Assembly (NCBI GenBank): GCA_016218155.1
Contig: JACREQ010000069.1
Span: 177,613-241,612, forward strand
Direction of reading: 5' to 3'
Origin: Bacteroidia bacterium
GTDB lineage: Bacteria > Bacteroidota > Bacteroidia > Bacteroidales > GWA2-32-17
Length of the DNA: 64,000 nt
The notes beneath the pieces were generated by a model that saw nothing but the letters and a program-made list of their open reading frames with translations, was not told where the DNA came from and did no database searches. Shown in pieces: positions 44,811-52,960 of the stretch (positions within the stretch are counted from its first letter, which is position 1; every line of letters starts with the position of its first letter). The position numbers and the translations under genes were made by a program.

Positions 44811-44870
44811 TTGAATTTGAAAAAAATATTTTTTTAATACTTATTATACTGAATATTGTTATACAATAAA

Positions 44871-45569
44871 ATGAAAATAATTACAATTTTAATATCCTTA
44901 CTATTATCTACTTTAGACATTTATTCTCAAGATTTTATTATTTTAAAAAATAATGATACGATAAAATGTAAGATAATTGAAGATAAAGTTAGTTTCTTAT
45001 TTTATAAGTTAATTAATTCGCCTGATACAGATACACTTAAAATAAATCAAGCTGATTATGATTATTACATAATAAAATCTGACATACTGCCTGATTATAA
45101 AAGTTCGGCATTCTATAACACTAATAACACTGAAGTTAAAAAAATATATAAAAAAGGTGTTTATCTAACTTTTCAGCAATTAGTAAATGACTCACCTTCT
45201 TTTAATTCAAAATTTGAAATTTTAAAAAGAACAGAATCAGATATTAAACTAATGGGTGGAAATGATTACAAAATTGTTTCCTTATCTGATAGTTTGTCAA
45301 ATAGCACTATAAGAAAAGCATGGGTAATATGTGATGGAAAAGATTGTTATATTAATTCTCAGCAATTCTCTCAATATAGATTTTATTGTATTTTAACTTT
45401 TGAGAATAATTACGCATACTTTTCTGCTTTACCTTTTGACAGGAGTAATATTGATAATTTAAGTTTTACAGGTGGAGCGATTGGTGGAGCAATATCCGGT
45501 GCAGCTGCAGCTCTTGAAAGAACATTATATAAGATTTATTTAAAAAATGGAAAAATAGAACGCTATTAA
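44871..45569 (+). CDS. Exported hypothetical protein (possibly DUF6563)
   Basis: From ATG 44871 the product is 232 residues; an in-frame TTG at 44856 is less likely. It has a signal peptide (cleavage after IYSQ). The centre reads KKGVYLTFQQLVNDSPSF followed by AWVICDGKDCYINSQQFSQYRFYCIL, a pattern I associate loosely with DUF6563. Near the C-terminus is a Gly/Ala-rich hydrophobic stretch (GGAIGGAISGAAAAL) that may insert in a membrane. It lies seven bases before the type B sorting-domain gene and is probably co-expressed with it. Confidence 0.6.
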   Translation: MKIITILISLLLSTLDIYSQDFIILKNNDTIKCKIIEDKVSFLFYKLINSPDTDTLKINQADYDYYIIKSDILPDYKSSAFYNTNNTEVKKIYKKGVYLTFQQLVNDSPSFNSKFEILKRTESDIKLMGGNDYKIVSLSDSLSNSTIRKAWVICDGKDCYINSQQFSQYRFYCILTFENNYAYFSALPFDRSNIDNLSFTGGAIGGAISGAAAALERTLYKIYLKNGKIERY

Positions 45570-45576
45570 AAATATT

Positions 45577-45972
45577 ATGAAAATAAGGATACTAATAATA
45601 CTCACAATAATTGTTTTTTCTTTTAATAATTTATTTGGAAATCCAATTACACCAAACGATACTATTGCAAAAAACATTGTTATTTCTGACGTTTTTTCGA
45701 TAAATAAAGAAAACAGCAACAATGTATATTATGTTAATTCACTTAATAAATCTGTCATTAAAACATTTAAAATGGAAATTTATAACCGTTGGGGTGAGAA
45801 TGTTTGTACCATTACTAATATTGATCAAGGTTGGGATGGATTTTTTAAGGGTTCTATTTTACCTTCAGGTGTTTATTTATATAATATTAACTGCGAATTA
45901 TTCGATTCAAATAACCAAAATCAAATTACTGAAATTAAAAATCATACCGGAACAATATCGTTAATCAGATAA
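45577..45972 (+). CDS. Minimal T9SS type B protein: signal plus gliding-type C-terminal domain
   Basis: The 131-residue product has a signal peptide (about 1-22) and then almost only a CHU_C/gliding-motility-type C-terminal domain: MEIYNRWGENVCTITNIDQGWDGFFKGSILPSGVYLYNI. In other proteins this domain sits at the end of very large adhesins and marks them for type IX secretion. Here it is nearly alone, with about 20 residues before it. It could be a small secreted partner of the gene just upstream. A hairpin follows it. Confidence 0.78.
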   Translation: MKIRILIILTIIVFSFNNLFGNPITPNDTIAKNIVISDVFSINKENSNNVYYVNSLNKSVIKTFKMEIYNRWGENVCTITNIDQGWDGFFKGSILPSGVYLYNINCELFDSNNQNQITEIKNHTGTISLIR

Positions 45973-45991
45973 ATTTAGAACTATTCGCTTA

Positions 45992-46030
45992 AAAGTTTTT
46001 TGATATTCTTAATATCAAGTTAAAAACTTT
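45992..46030 (+). terminator. Two-tier hairpin between the type B protein gene and guaA
   Basis: AAAGTTTTT (45992-46000) pairs with AAAAACTTT (46022-46030), and TGATATT (46001-46007) with AATATCA (46011-46017) around CTT, leaving a 4-base bulge. A T-rich tract follows. It may be a terminator or part of the guaA leader. Confidence 0.5.
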
Positions 46031-46093
46031 CTTTTAAGTTTTTGTTTGGCTGTTTCTCTAATATTACCTTTACAAACAATAAAATCAAACACT

Positions 46094-47623
46094 GTGATTG
46101 AAAAAATAATAATTTTAGATTTCGGATCTCAATATACTCAACTAATTGCCAGAAGAGTTAGAGAATTAAATGTTTATTGCGAAATTCATCCTTTCAGCAA
46201 AAAATTCACTGTTGATGAGAGTATAAAAGGTGTAATACTTTCTGGTAGCCCCTACTCTGTAAGAGATGAAAATTCTCCAAAATTTGACAGCGATAATATT
46301 AAAGGAAAATTCCCACTATTAGGTGTTTGCTATGGAGCACAATATCTTTCACATCATTTTGGTGGAGAAGTATTGCCATCAAATCACCGTGAATACGGAC
46401 GAGCAAACCTTCAATTTATTGATAACTCTGATAAATTATTTCAGAATATTTCAAAAGGAACACAGGTATGGATGTCGCATGGTGATACTATTACAAAAAT
46501 TCCTGCAAATTATAAAATAACAGCGAGCACAGAAACTGTAAAAGTCGGAGCTTTTAAAATTGAAAACGAAGAAACATACGGAATTCAGTTCCACCCTGAA
46601 GTATACCACTCTACACAAGGAATGGAATTACTTAAAAATTTTATTGTAAATATATGTGGTTGTGCTCAAACTTGGACTCCTGCTGCATTTGTTAATTCAA
46701 TCGTTACAGAGATTAAGGAAAAAGTTAAAAACGATAAAGTAGTTTTAGGCTTATCCGGTGGCGTTGATTCTTCTGTTGCTGCTCTCCTTTTGCATAAAGC
46801 TATTGGAAAAAACCTATATTGCATTTTTGTTAATAATGGTTTGTTACGAAAAAATGAATATGCTGAAGTTTTAGAGGCTTATAAAAAAACTGGTTTAAAT
46901 ATTAAAGGTGTTGATGCCTCTGAACAGTTTTTAAGCCAGCTAAATGGAGTTAGTGACCCTGAGCAGAAAAGAAAAATTATCGGTCGCGTTTTTATTGAGA
47001 CATTCGATCACGAAGCAAAACAAATTGAAAATGTAAAATGGCTGGCACAAGGAACTATCTATCCTGATGTAATTGAATCATTATCTGTTAACGGGCCATC
47101 AGCAACTATAAAATCACATCATAATGTTGGGGGTTTACCTGCAAAAATGAATTTACAGGTTGTTGAACCTCTCCGCCTTTTATTTAAAGATGAAGTTAGA
47201 AGAGTTGGTAAAGAATTAAATCTTGATTCAAATATATTAAACCGCCATCCCTTTCCTGGTCCAGGTTTAGCTATCAGAATTCTTGGTGATATAACAAAAG
47301 AAAAAGTTAGAATTTTACAGGAAGTTGACAGTATTTTCATTTCTTCATTAAAAGAAAGTAATTTATACGATTCTGTATGGCAAGCCGGCGTAATGTTATT
47401 GCCTATTCATTCTGTTGGTGTTATGGGCGATGAACGCACTTACGAGCAAGTTGTGGCATTGCGTGCAGTACAAAGTACTGATGGGATGACAGCAGATTGG
47501 GTGCATTTACCATACGAATTTCTTGCACAGGTTTCGAATAGAATAATTAACAACGTGAAAGGAATTAATCGCGTAGTTTATGATATAAGCTCTAAACCTC
47601 CTGCTACTATTGAATGGGAATAA
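46094..47623 (+). CDS. guaA: GMP synthase (glutamine-hydrolysing) GuaA
   Basis: GuaA converts XMP to GMP with ATP and glutamine. From GTG 46094 ([25 protein letters not shown]) the product is 509 residues; a TTG at 46046 would add 16 non-conserved residues. The glutamine amidotransferase domain (1-190) has GVCYGAQ with the catalytic Cys and [11 protein letters not shown]. The PP-loop ATPase domain has [17 protein letters not shown], and the C-terminal dimer domain ends KPPATIEWE. Standard for the family. A TTTG-rich stretch and a two-tier hairpin lie in the leader. Confidence 0.96.
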   Translation: MIEKIIILDFGSQYTQLIARRVRELNVYCEIHPFSKKFTVDESIKGVILSGSPYSVRDENSPKFDSDNIKGKFPLLGVCYGAQYLSHHFGGEVLPSNHREYGRANLQFIDNSDKLFQNISKGTQVWMSHGDTITKIPANYKITASTETVKVGAFKIENEETYGIQFHPEVYHSTQGMELLKNFIVNICGCAQTWTPAAFVNSIVTEIKEKVKNDKVVLGLSGGVDSSVAALLLHKAIGKNLYCIFVNNGLLRKNEYAEVLEAYKKTGLNIKGVDASEQFLSQLNGVSDPEQKRKIIGRVFIETFDHEAKQIENVKWLAQGTIYPDVIESLSVNGPSATIKSHHNVGGLPAKMNLQVVEPLRLLFKDEVRRVGKELNLDSNILNRHPFPGPGLAIRILGDITKEKVRILQEVDSIFISSLKESNLYDSVWQAGVMLLPIHSVGVMGDERTYEQVVALRAVQSTDGMTADWVHLPYEFLAQVSNRIINNVKGINRVVYDISSKPPATIEWE

Positions 47624-47629
47624 GCTTTA

Positions 47630-47716
47630 TAAATTCAAAGTCCCAAATTAAAAATTCCAAATTCAAAAAGACATATTTTAGTTTGGAATTTGAAACTTTA
47701 AATTTGGAATTTGGGC
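47630..47716. repeat. AT-rich inverted repeats CCCAAATT / GAATTTGGG between guaA and MurU-like gene
   Basis: Direct and inverted copies of the phrase CCAAATTC recur around a short centre: CCCAAATT...ATTCCAAATTC on the left and TTGGAATTTG...TTTGGAATTTGGG on the right. It separates two convergent genes and can fold into a long imperfect hairpin, so it may end transcription from both sides. Confidence 0.65.
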
Positions 47717-47725
47717 ATTTCAGGA

Positions 47726-48487
47726 TTATTCTCGCATCAACAGGAAATTGTACTTCGACAACAATTCATCTGCCTCTTTAATGTGCTCTACTGTTCCCAA
47801 ATCCATCCAAAAAGATTTATCGTGATTATAAGCTTTTATTTTATAACTGGCACATAGATTTAAATACACATCAGTTATTGAAAAACAATCATCATATGCA
47901 GACATCATGTTAAATATATCATGATTTATCACCTGAATACCACTGAATGCAAACGGACGTAATTTTGATATTGATGTACATTTAATTTTAATTTCATTGG
48001 TTGCCATGTTTTTCCAACCACATAACGAATCGTTCTGATCAAAAAGAAAATACCTTGAAGTTTTTCTGTTTCTCACTGCTAATGTTGCCAACACATTACT
48101 TTTCTGATGACTGGCATACAATTCTCTAAGATTTAAATCTGTTAAAACATCAACATTATACACAAGAAAAGGTCTATTGTCATCAAAAAAATCTGAAGCA
48201 TTTTTTAATCCTCCTCCTGTATCGAGTAATTTGTTACTCTCATCCGAAATTGAAATATTTATGTCAAAATTATTTTTCGATTTAAGAAAATCAACCACCT
48301 GATTTGCAAAATGATGAACATTTACTACAATGTGATCAAAACCATTATTCATTAAATTTCTGATTGCATATTCCAATAAAGTAACTCCATCAATCTCAGC
48401 AAGTGCTTTTGGCTTTAACAAGGTAAGCGGTTGTAATCTGGTACCCAAACCAGCAGCAAAAATCATCGCTTTTCCTGTACCTGCCAT
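47726..48487 (-). CDS. Nucleotidyltransferase, MurU-like (probable MurNAc-1-phosphate uridylyltransferase)
   Basis: The 253-residue product has the sugar-nucleotide transferase signature FAAGLGTRLQPLTLLKPKALAEIDG at residues 10-34, the VYNVDVLTD metal-binding strand and FWMDLGTVEHI near the end. Length and context match MurU, which makes UDP-MurNAc from MurNAc-1-phosphate. The gene directly upstream encodes an AmgK-like sugar kinase, giving the kinase-uridylyltransferase pair of MurNAc salvage. The starts overlap by one base (TAATG at 48485-48489). The sugar specificity is inferred from context. Confidence 0.82.
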   Translation of the reverse strand: MAGTGKAMIFAAGLGTRLQPLTLLKPKALAEIDGVTLLEYAIRNLMNNGFDHIVVNVHHFANQVVDFLKSKNNFDINISISDESNKLLDTGGGLKNASDFFDDNRPFLVYNVDVLTDLNLRELYASHQKSNVLATLAVRNRKTSRYFLFDQNDSLCGWKNMATNEIKIKCTSISKLRPFAFSGIQVINHDIFNMMSAYDDCFSITDVYLNLCASYKIKAYNHDKSFWMDLGTVEHIKEADELLSKYNFLLMRE

Positions 48488-49935
48488 TATTTCTTCCAGT
48501 TTACTCTGTTAGTATGCTCAATATCAACTTTAATATTATACTTTGATTTAAAATGTGCTGCAAGTTTTTCTGCACAAAATACCGACCGATGTTGACCACC
48601 GGTACAACCAAAGGAAATCTGAAGGTTAGTAAAGTTTCTTGAAATATATTTTTCTACACTCTGCTCGGTAATTTTAATAACATTTTGCAAAAATTGTTTA
48701 ACCTCCTCATCATTATTTAAAAATTCTGATACTTTTAAATCTAAACCACTGTAATTTTCATATTCGGCATATCTTCCAGGGTTTGGTAATGCCCTGCAAT
48801 CAAAAACAAATCCACCACCATTACCGGATTTATCTTCTGGTATACCTTTAAAAAATGAAAAACTGTTTACATTAATTGAAAGAGAACTTTCAGGAAAAAC
48901 CTTTTCGTTATATTTTTTCAATTCCTCAGAAACAGTAAGAGATTGAAGCACATTTAACAATGTTGGAATTTTAATAGGGATTTCAACGTTTTCCAATAAC
49001 CAGTCAAGATTGTTTAGAGCAAAAGGAATACTCTTTAAAAAATGTTCTTTCTTTTCGTAAAATCCTCTGAAACCATATGCTCCCATTGCCTGCATTATTC
49101 TTATTAACACAAAGCAATAATACATTCCTTTAAATTCTTTATTATTTACCGGAATCTTATTATTTACAACTGAAATATAATAATCCAACAGCTCTTCCCT
49201 TATTTTCTGTGGGATATTTGCTTTTGCATCATATAATAACGAAGCTACATCATAGTATAATGGACCTCTCCTTCCACCTTGATAATCAATGTAAAAAATA
49301 TTATCGTTATCAAGCATAATATTCCTCGACTGAAAATCACGATACAAAAAGTAGTTACTGTCTGCCTGTGATAAATAATTTACAAATACTTCAAAATCGT
49401 CCTCCAGTTTTTGCTCATCAAAATGAATCTTTGCGAGTTTTAAGAAATAGTATTTAAAATAATTTAAATCCCACATCATCGATTGTTTATCAAAACTGGA
49501 GCGTGGGTAACAAAATGAATAATCTAAATCTTTTCCACCATTAAATTGAAATTGAGTTAAATCATTTAAAATTTTCTTGTATAACAATATAAAGCTTTCC
49601 GGGAATTCTGCATTTTTTCTGTTTTGCTCTAAATATGAAAAAATTGTAGTGTCACCCAAATCTGAAAGAATATAAATGTGATTATCAATATCTTCAGCAA
49701 CAATCTCAGGAACGTTTAAACCACAATTAATAAAATGCTTTGTAAAATGTATAAAAGCAAGATTTTCTTTTGGGTCAGGATTATATGCACCTATAAATGT
49801 TTGCTTTGATGTAAATAATCTAAAATACCTTCTATATGAACCTGAAGGTGGTAATTCCTGGATACTTATTACATCAAGTGATTTTGCTTTAAAAAGCAAA
49901 TCTTGTAATTTCTGTTCTGAACTTTGCTTATTCAA
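48487..49935 (-). CDS. Fusion of AmgK-like sugar kinase and RapZ C-terminal domain
   Basis: The 482-residue protein joins two domains. Residues 20-330 are an aminoglycoside-phosphotransferase-like kinase with YRDFQSRNIML (catalytic Asp) and FYIDYQGGRRGPLYYDVASLLYD (metal Asp), as in AmgK MurNAc/GlcNAc kinase. Residues 355-482 match the RapZ C-terminal domain: FVFDCRALPNPGRYAEY and SFGCTGGQHRSVFCAE. In enterobacteria that domain senses glucosamine-6-phosphate and controls GlmS. Linking a sugar kinase to this sensor suggests feedback between wall recycling and amino-sugar level. It is coupled to the MurU-like gene. Confidence 0.85.
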   Translation of the reverse strand: MNKQSSEQKLQDLLFKAKSLDVISIQELPPSGSYRRYFRLFTSKQTFIGAYNPDPKENLAFIHFTKHFINCGLNVPEIVAEDIDNHIYILSDLGDTTIFSYLEQNRKNAEFPESFILLYKKILNDLTQFQFNGGKDLDYSFCYPRSSFDKQSMMWDLNYFKYYFLKLAKIHFDEQKLEDDFEVFVNYLSQADSNYFLYRDFQSRNIMLDNDNIFYIDYQGGRRGPLYYDVASLLYDAKANIPQKIREELLDYYISVVNNKIPVNNKEFKGMYYCFVLIRIMQAMGAYGFRGFYEKKEHFLKSIPFALNNLDWLLENVEIPIKIPTLLNVLQSLTVSEELKKYNEKVFPESSLSINVNSFSFFKGIPEDKSGNGGGFVFDCRALPNPGRYAEYENYSGLDLKVSEFLNNDEEVKQFLQNVIKITEQSVEKYISRNFTNLQISFGCTGGQHRSVFCAEKLAAHFKSKYNIKVDIEHTNRVNWKK

Positions 49936-49952
49936 CGGCTTAAATTATTTGA

Positions 49953-49960
49953 CAAACTTA
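49953..49960 (-). promoter_or_regulatory. -7 box upstream of the kinase-RapZ gene
   Basis: The minus strand reads TAAGTTTG, 17 bases before ATG 49935. Confidence 0.45.
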
Positions 49961-50067
49961 GCAAAATTGAGCGATTGTGAGAAAATCATAAATATTATTT
50001 ATTCACATTTATTATTTGAAAACTTCAATACGTGCGAAAAAACATAAATAATTATATTATTTAAACC

Positions 50068-50075
50068 TAATTTTG
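50068..50075 (+). promoter_or_regulatory. -7 box upstream of hydE
   Basis: TAATTTTG lies 24 bases before ATG 50100. Confidence 0.5.
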
Positions 50076-50099
50076 TCATTTAAATATTGATATTAAGCA

Positions 50100-51185
50100 A
50101 TGAATGACCTATTTTCTAATTTATTAGATAAAGAACATTTTGAGAAAGATGATTTGATTTGTTTTTTAAACTCAAAAGAACAGGAACGAAAATTACTTTT
50201 TGAGAAATCTGCAAAAATAAAACAACAATATATTGGCAATAAAGTATATTTCAGAGGATTAATCGAATATTCTAATATTTGTCACAAAAACTGCCTTTAC
50301 TGCGGAATTAGAGCAGGAAATAAGAATTTAACACATTATACTCTTAGTGATGAGGAAGTTATTAGGGCAGCAAAATTCGCTTATGAAAATAATTATGGTT
50401 CTGTTGTTTTACAATCGGGTGAAATTGAAAGCTCAGAATTTACCGAGAAAATTGACAAATTAATTTGGGAAATAAAGAAATTATCTGACAATAAACTTGG
50501 CTTAACTTTATCTTTAGGTGAGCAATCCGAAGAAACATATAAACAATGGTTTAAATCAGGCGCACATCGCTATTTATTACGTATAGAAACCAGTAATCAA
50601 ACTTTATATTCCAGAATTCATCCAAATAATTCTAAACATAGTTTCGAAAAAAGATTGGTTGCACTAAATACATTAAAAAAACTTGGCTTTCAGGCAGGAA
50701 CAGGAGTAATGATTGGTTTGCCTTTTCAAACTACAGAAAATTTAGCCGACGATTTAATCTTTATGAAAGAGTTTGATATTGATATGTGCGGAATGGGGCC
50801 ATATATTGAACATAAGGATACTCCTTTATATGAATTCAGAAATGAATTGCTGCCATTAAATGAGCGATTTGACCTTAGTTTGAAAATGATTGCCATACTT
50901 CGCATTTTAATGAAAGACATTAACATTGCATCGACCACTGCATTACAAGCAATAGACCCTATTGGTCGCGAAAAAGCAATTAAAATCGGAGCAAACATAA
51001 TTATGCCCAATATTACTCCGGGAAATAACAGAGATAATTATCTTTTGTATGAAAACAAACCTTGCACCGATGAAGAAATGGAAGATTGTAAATCTTGTTT
51101 AGAGGCGAGATTACATTTTGCAGGAGCCGAAATTGGTTATGGCGAATGGGGCGACTCAATGCATTTTAAGAACAAAAATATTTAA
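50100..51185 (+). CDS. hydE: [FeFe]-hydrogenase maturase HydE (radical SAM)
   Basis: HydE is a radical SAM enzyme that acts on a cysteine-iron precursor in assembly of the H-cluster. The 361-residue product has the CxxxCxxC motif at C61, C65 and C68 (NICHKNCLYCGIRAG), VVLQSGEIE, RIETSNQTLYSRIHP and GVMIGLPFQT. The C-terminus has CTDEEMEDCKSCL, matching the second cluster site of some HydE. HydF, HydG and the hydrogenase are not in this window. Its presence implies hydrogen metabolism under anoxia. It is monocistronic with its own -7 box. Confidence 0.9.
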   Translation: MNDLFSNLLDKEHFEKDDLICFLNSKEQERKLLFEKSAKIKQQYIGNKVYFRGLIEYSNICHKNCLYCGIRAGNKNLTHYTLSDEEVIRAAKFAYENNYGSVVLQSGEIESSEFTEKIDKLIWEIKKLSDNKLGLTLSLGEQSEETYKQWFKSGAHRYLLRIETSNQTLYSRIHPNNSKHSFEKRLVALNTLKKLGFQAGTGVMIGLPFQTTENLADDLIFMKEFDIDMCGMGPYIEHKDTPLYEFRNELLPLNERFDLSLKMIAILRILMKDINIASTTALQAIDPIGREKAIKIGANIIMPNITPGNNRDNYLLYENKPCTDEEMEDCKSCLEARLHFAGAEIGYGEWGDSMHFKNKNI

Positions 51186-51240
51186 TTATTAGCACTTTAT
51201 AATTAATGCAATAAATTAGAATATTTAGAAAAAGAAAATA

Positions 51241-51248
51241 TACTTTTG
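51241..51248 (+). promoter_or_regulatory. -7 box upstream of the 367-residue exported protein
   Basis: TACTTTTG lies 28 bases before GTG 51277. Confidence 0.45.
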
Positions 51249-51276
51249 CACCACAATTTAACAAACTAAAATTTCC

Positions 51277-52380
51277 GTGAAAAAAGTTTTTAAGATTCTA
51301 GTTTACACAACAGTAATTATTTTTTCAATTATTGGTTTTGGTCTTACAGCTTCATATTTTGCAATTAAATTTCATTTAACAGACGATCCTGGAGCAGTAG
51401 ATTACAATGATAGAATTTACAAAGAATTAGCAGACAAAACACAGAATTCGGTTAGAAATGACTCTGCTTATTTTCAAATGCTAAATAATGAAAGAGCTGA
51501 AGATTACATGAAAATCATGATAATCGGTAAGTTCTATCCATATAATGCAAACCTTATTTTAAATGCAGTAAATGCATCTAACGATCCTACTCTTGCCGAT
51601 AAATTACTCGCTGCTATGGATTATAAAATGGCAAAAAATCAGGATTACCAGCAATTACTTGATAAAGCAAAGGCTTTATATGAACAACCGATTAAACTTG
51701 ACACTATCCCAAGTGTTTATGATTGGATGAACGTTCCGGAATGGAACGATTTAAGAATAGCTATAACAAAAGATAAAAGAATAATTGATAGTGCTGCAAA
51801 TATTGCCGGTGTTGAACCCAGAATTGTTGTTTGTTGTTTAATTGGCGAACAAATTAGATTATTCAATTCAAAGCGTGAAATATTTAAATCATATATTAAA
51901 CCTTTAAAAGTTCTTTCTGTTGAATCTCAGTTTTCATTGGGAGTAACAGGTGTTAAAGATTTTACTGCAATGGCAATTGAAAGAAATCTAAAAGACACAT
52001 CTTCTATTTATTATATCGGAAAAAAATATGAGAACCTACTCGATTTCACTTCTCAGGTTCCTGATACTGAACGGTATTACAGACTAGTTAACTACAGAAA
52101 TCATTTTTGGCAATATTTATATACCGCATTATACCTAAAGCAGGTTGAGAAACAATGGAGAACAATGAATTTTGATATCTCAAACCGACCTGAAGTATTA
52201 ACTACACTTTATAATGTTGGATTTATGTTTTCAGTTCCAAAAGCCGATCCAAAAGTAGGTGGGTCAAGAATAATGATAAATGAAAAACCCTACACTTTTG
52301 GGGGTGTAGGATTTGACTTTTATTATTCGGGAGAGCTAGCTAAAGAGTTCCCTTATTTACAAAAGAAGTTCTGGGACTAA
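51277..52380 (+). CDS. Membrane-anchored protein, possibly lysozyme-like (unconfirmed)
   Basis: The 367-residue product starts at GTG 51277 with a basic N-terminus and a transmembrane or signal anchor (about residues 8-30). The extracytoplasmic part contains AGVEPRIVVCCLIGEQIRLF, then SVESQFSLGVTGVKDFTAMAIERNL and later GFMFSVPKADPKVGGS. A Glu followed by a Ser/Gly-rich SLGVTG segment recalls lytic transglycosylases with a catalytic Glu, but I do not recognise a named family. The stop overlaps the converging iorB stop by four bases. A muramidase-like role is speculative. Confidence 0.55.
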   Translation: MKKVFKILVYTTVIIFSIIGFGLTASYFAIKFHLTDDPGAVDYNDRIYKELADKTQNSVRNDSAYFQMLNNERAEDYMKIMIIGKFYPYNANLILNAVNASNDPTLADKLLAAMDYKMAKNQDYQQLLDKAKALYEQPIKLDTIPSVYDWMNVPEWNDLRIAITKDKRIIDSAANIAGVEPRIVVCCLIGEQIRLFNSKREIFKSYIKPLKVLSVESQFSLGVTGVKDFTAMAIERNLKDTSSIYYIGKKYENLLDFTSQVPDTERYYRLVNYRNHFWQYLYTALYLKQVEKQWRTMNFDISNRPEVLTTLYNVGFMFSVPKADPKVGGSRIMINEKPYTFGGVGFDFYYSGELAKEFPYLQKKFWD

Positions 52381-52958
52381 GAGTTCTTTAAAGAAAACTC
52401 TCTTCCTATAGCTAACGCTTTAAGGTTTAAATCAACTACTTCTTGACCTTTATTTTTGAATATCTTTGAAATTGCTGTAGTCAATACTTCTAAAGGAATA
52501 TCCATATACGGAGAAGCTGCCCCAAGTATAACAATGTTTGCAGATTTTACAGAACCAAGTTCTTTTGCAATTCCATCAGCATCGATTAATACCTGATTTT
52601 TAAATTTCTTTACTTCAGTTAAAACTTTTTCAACATCTGGATAATGAGCAATATTTTTAAATGGAACTGAATTAGTTATTAACCAACCATTTTCTGATAA
52701 CATTGGTAAATATCTTAAACTTTCCATAGGCTCAACAGAAATAATCATATCTGCCTTTCCAAAAGGAATTAGATCAGAGAAAATTTCTTTATCTGAAATT
52801 CTTAAATTAGATACAACATCGCCTCCTCTTTGGCTCATTCCATGAACCTCAGATTGTTTTAAATGTAAATTCATTTCAAGAGCTGCCATTCCAATTGTTG
52901 TTGCAATTGATAGTATACCCTGACCTCCTACTCCTGCTATAATAATATCTTTTTTCAT
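52377..52958 (-). CDS. iorB: Indolepyruvate ferredoxin oxidoreductase, beta subunit IorB
   Basis: The 193-residue product is the gamma-type subunit of 2-oxoacid:ferredoxin oxidoreductases: DIIIAGVGGQGILSIATTIGMAA at the N-terminus, QSEVHGMSQRGGDVVSNLRI in the centre. With IorA it converts aryl-pyruvates from aromatic amino acids to aryl-acetyl-CoA and reduced ferredoxin (or the reverse). It lies two bases after the iorA stop on the minus strand. Length is normal. Confidence 0.93.
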   Translation of the reverse strand: MKKDIIIAGVGGQGILSIATTIGMAALEMNLHLKQSEVHGMSQRGGDVVSNLRISDKEIFSDLIPFGKADMIISVEPMESLRYLPMLSENGWLITNSVPFKNIAHYPDVEKVLTEVKKFKNQVLIDADGIAKELGSVKSANIVILGAASPYMDIPLEVLTTAISKIFKNKGQEVVDLNLKALAIGREFSLKNS

Positions 52959-52960
52959 GA

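Noticed and set aside
45722..45964. Second frame inside the type B sorting-domain gene
   Set aside because: It overlaps the conserved NRWGENV region in another frame and has no start signals.
46046..46093. TTG 46046 as the guaA start
   Set aside because: The added residues do not resemble GuaA, while GTG 46094 begins at the conserved [15 protein letters not shown].
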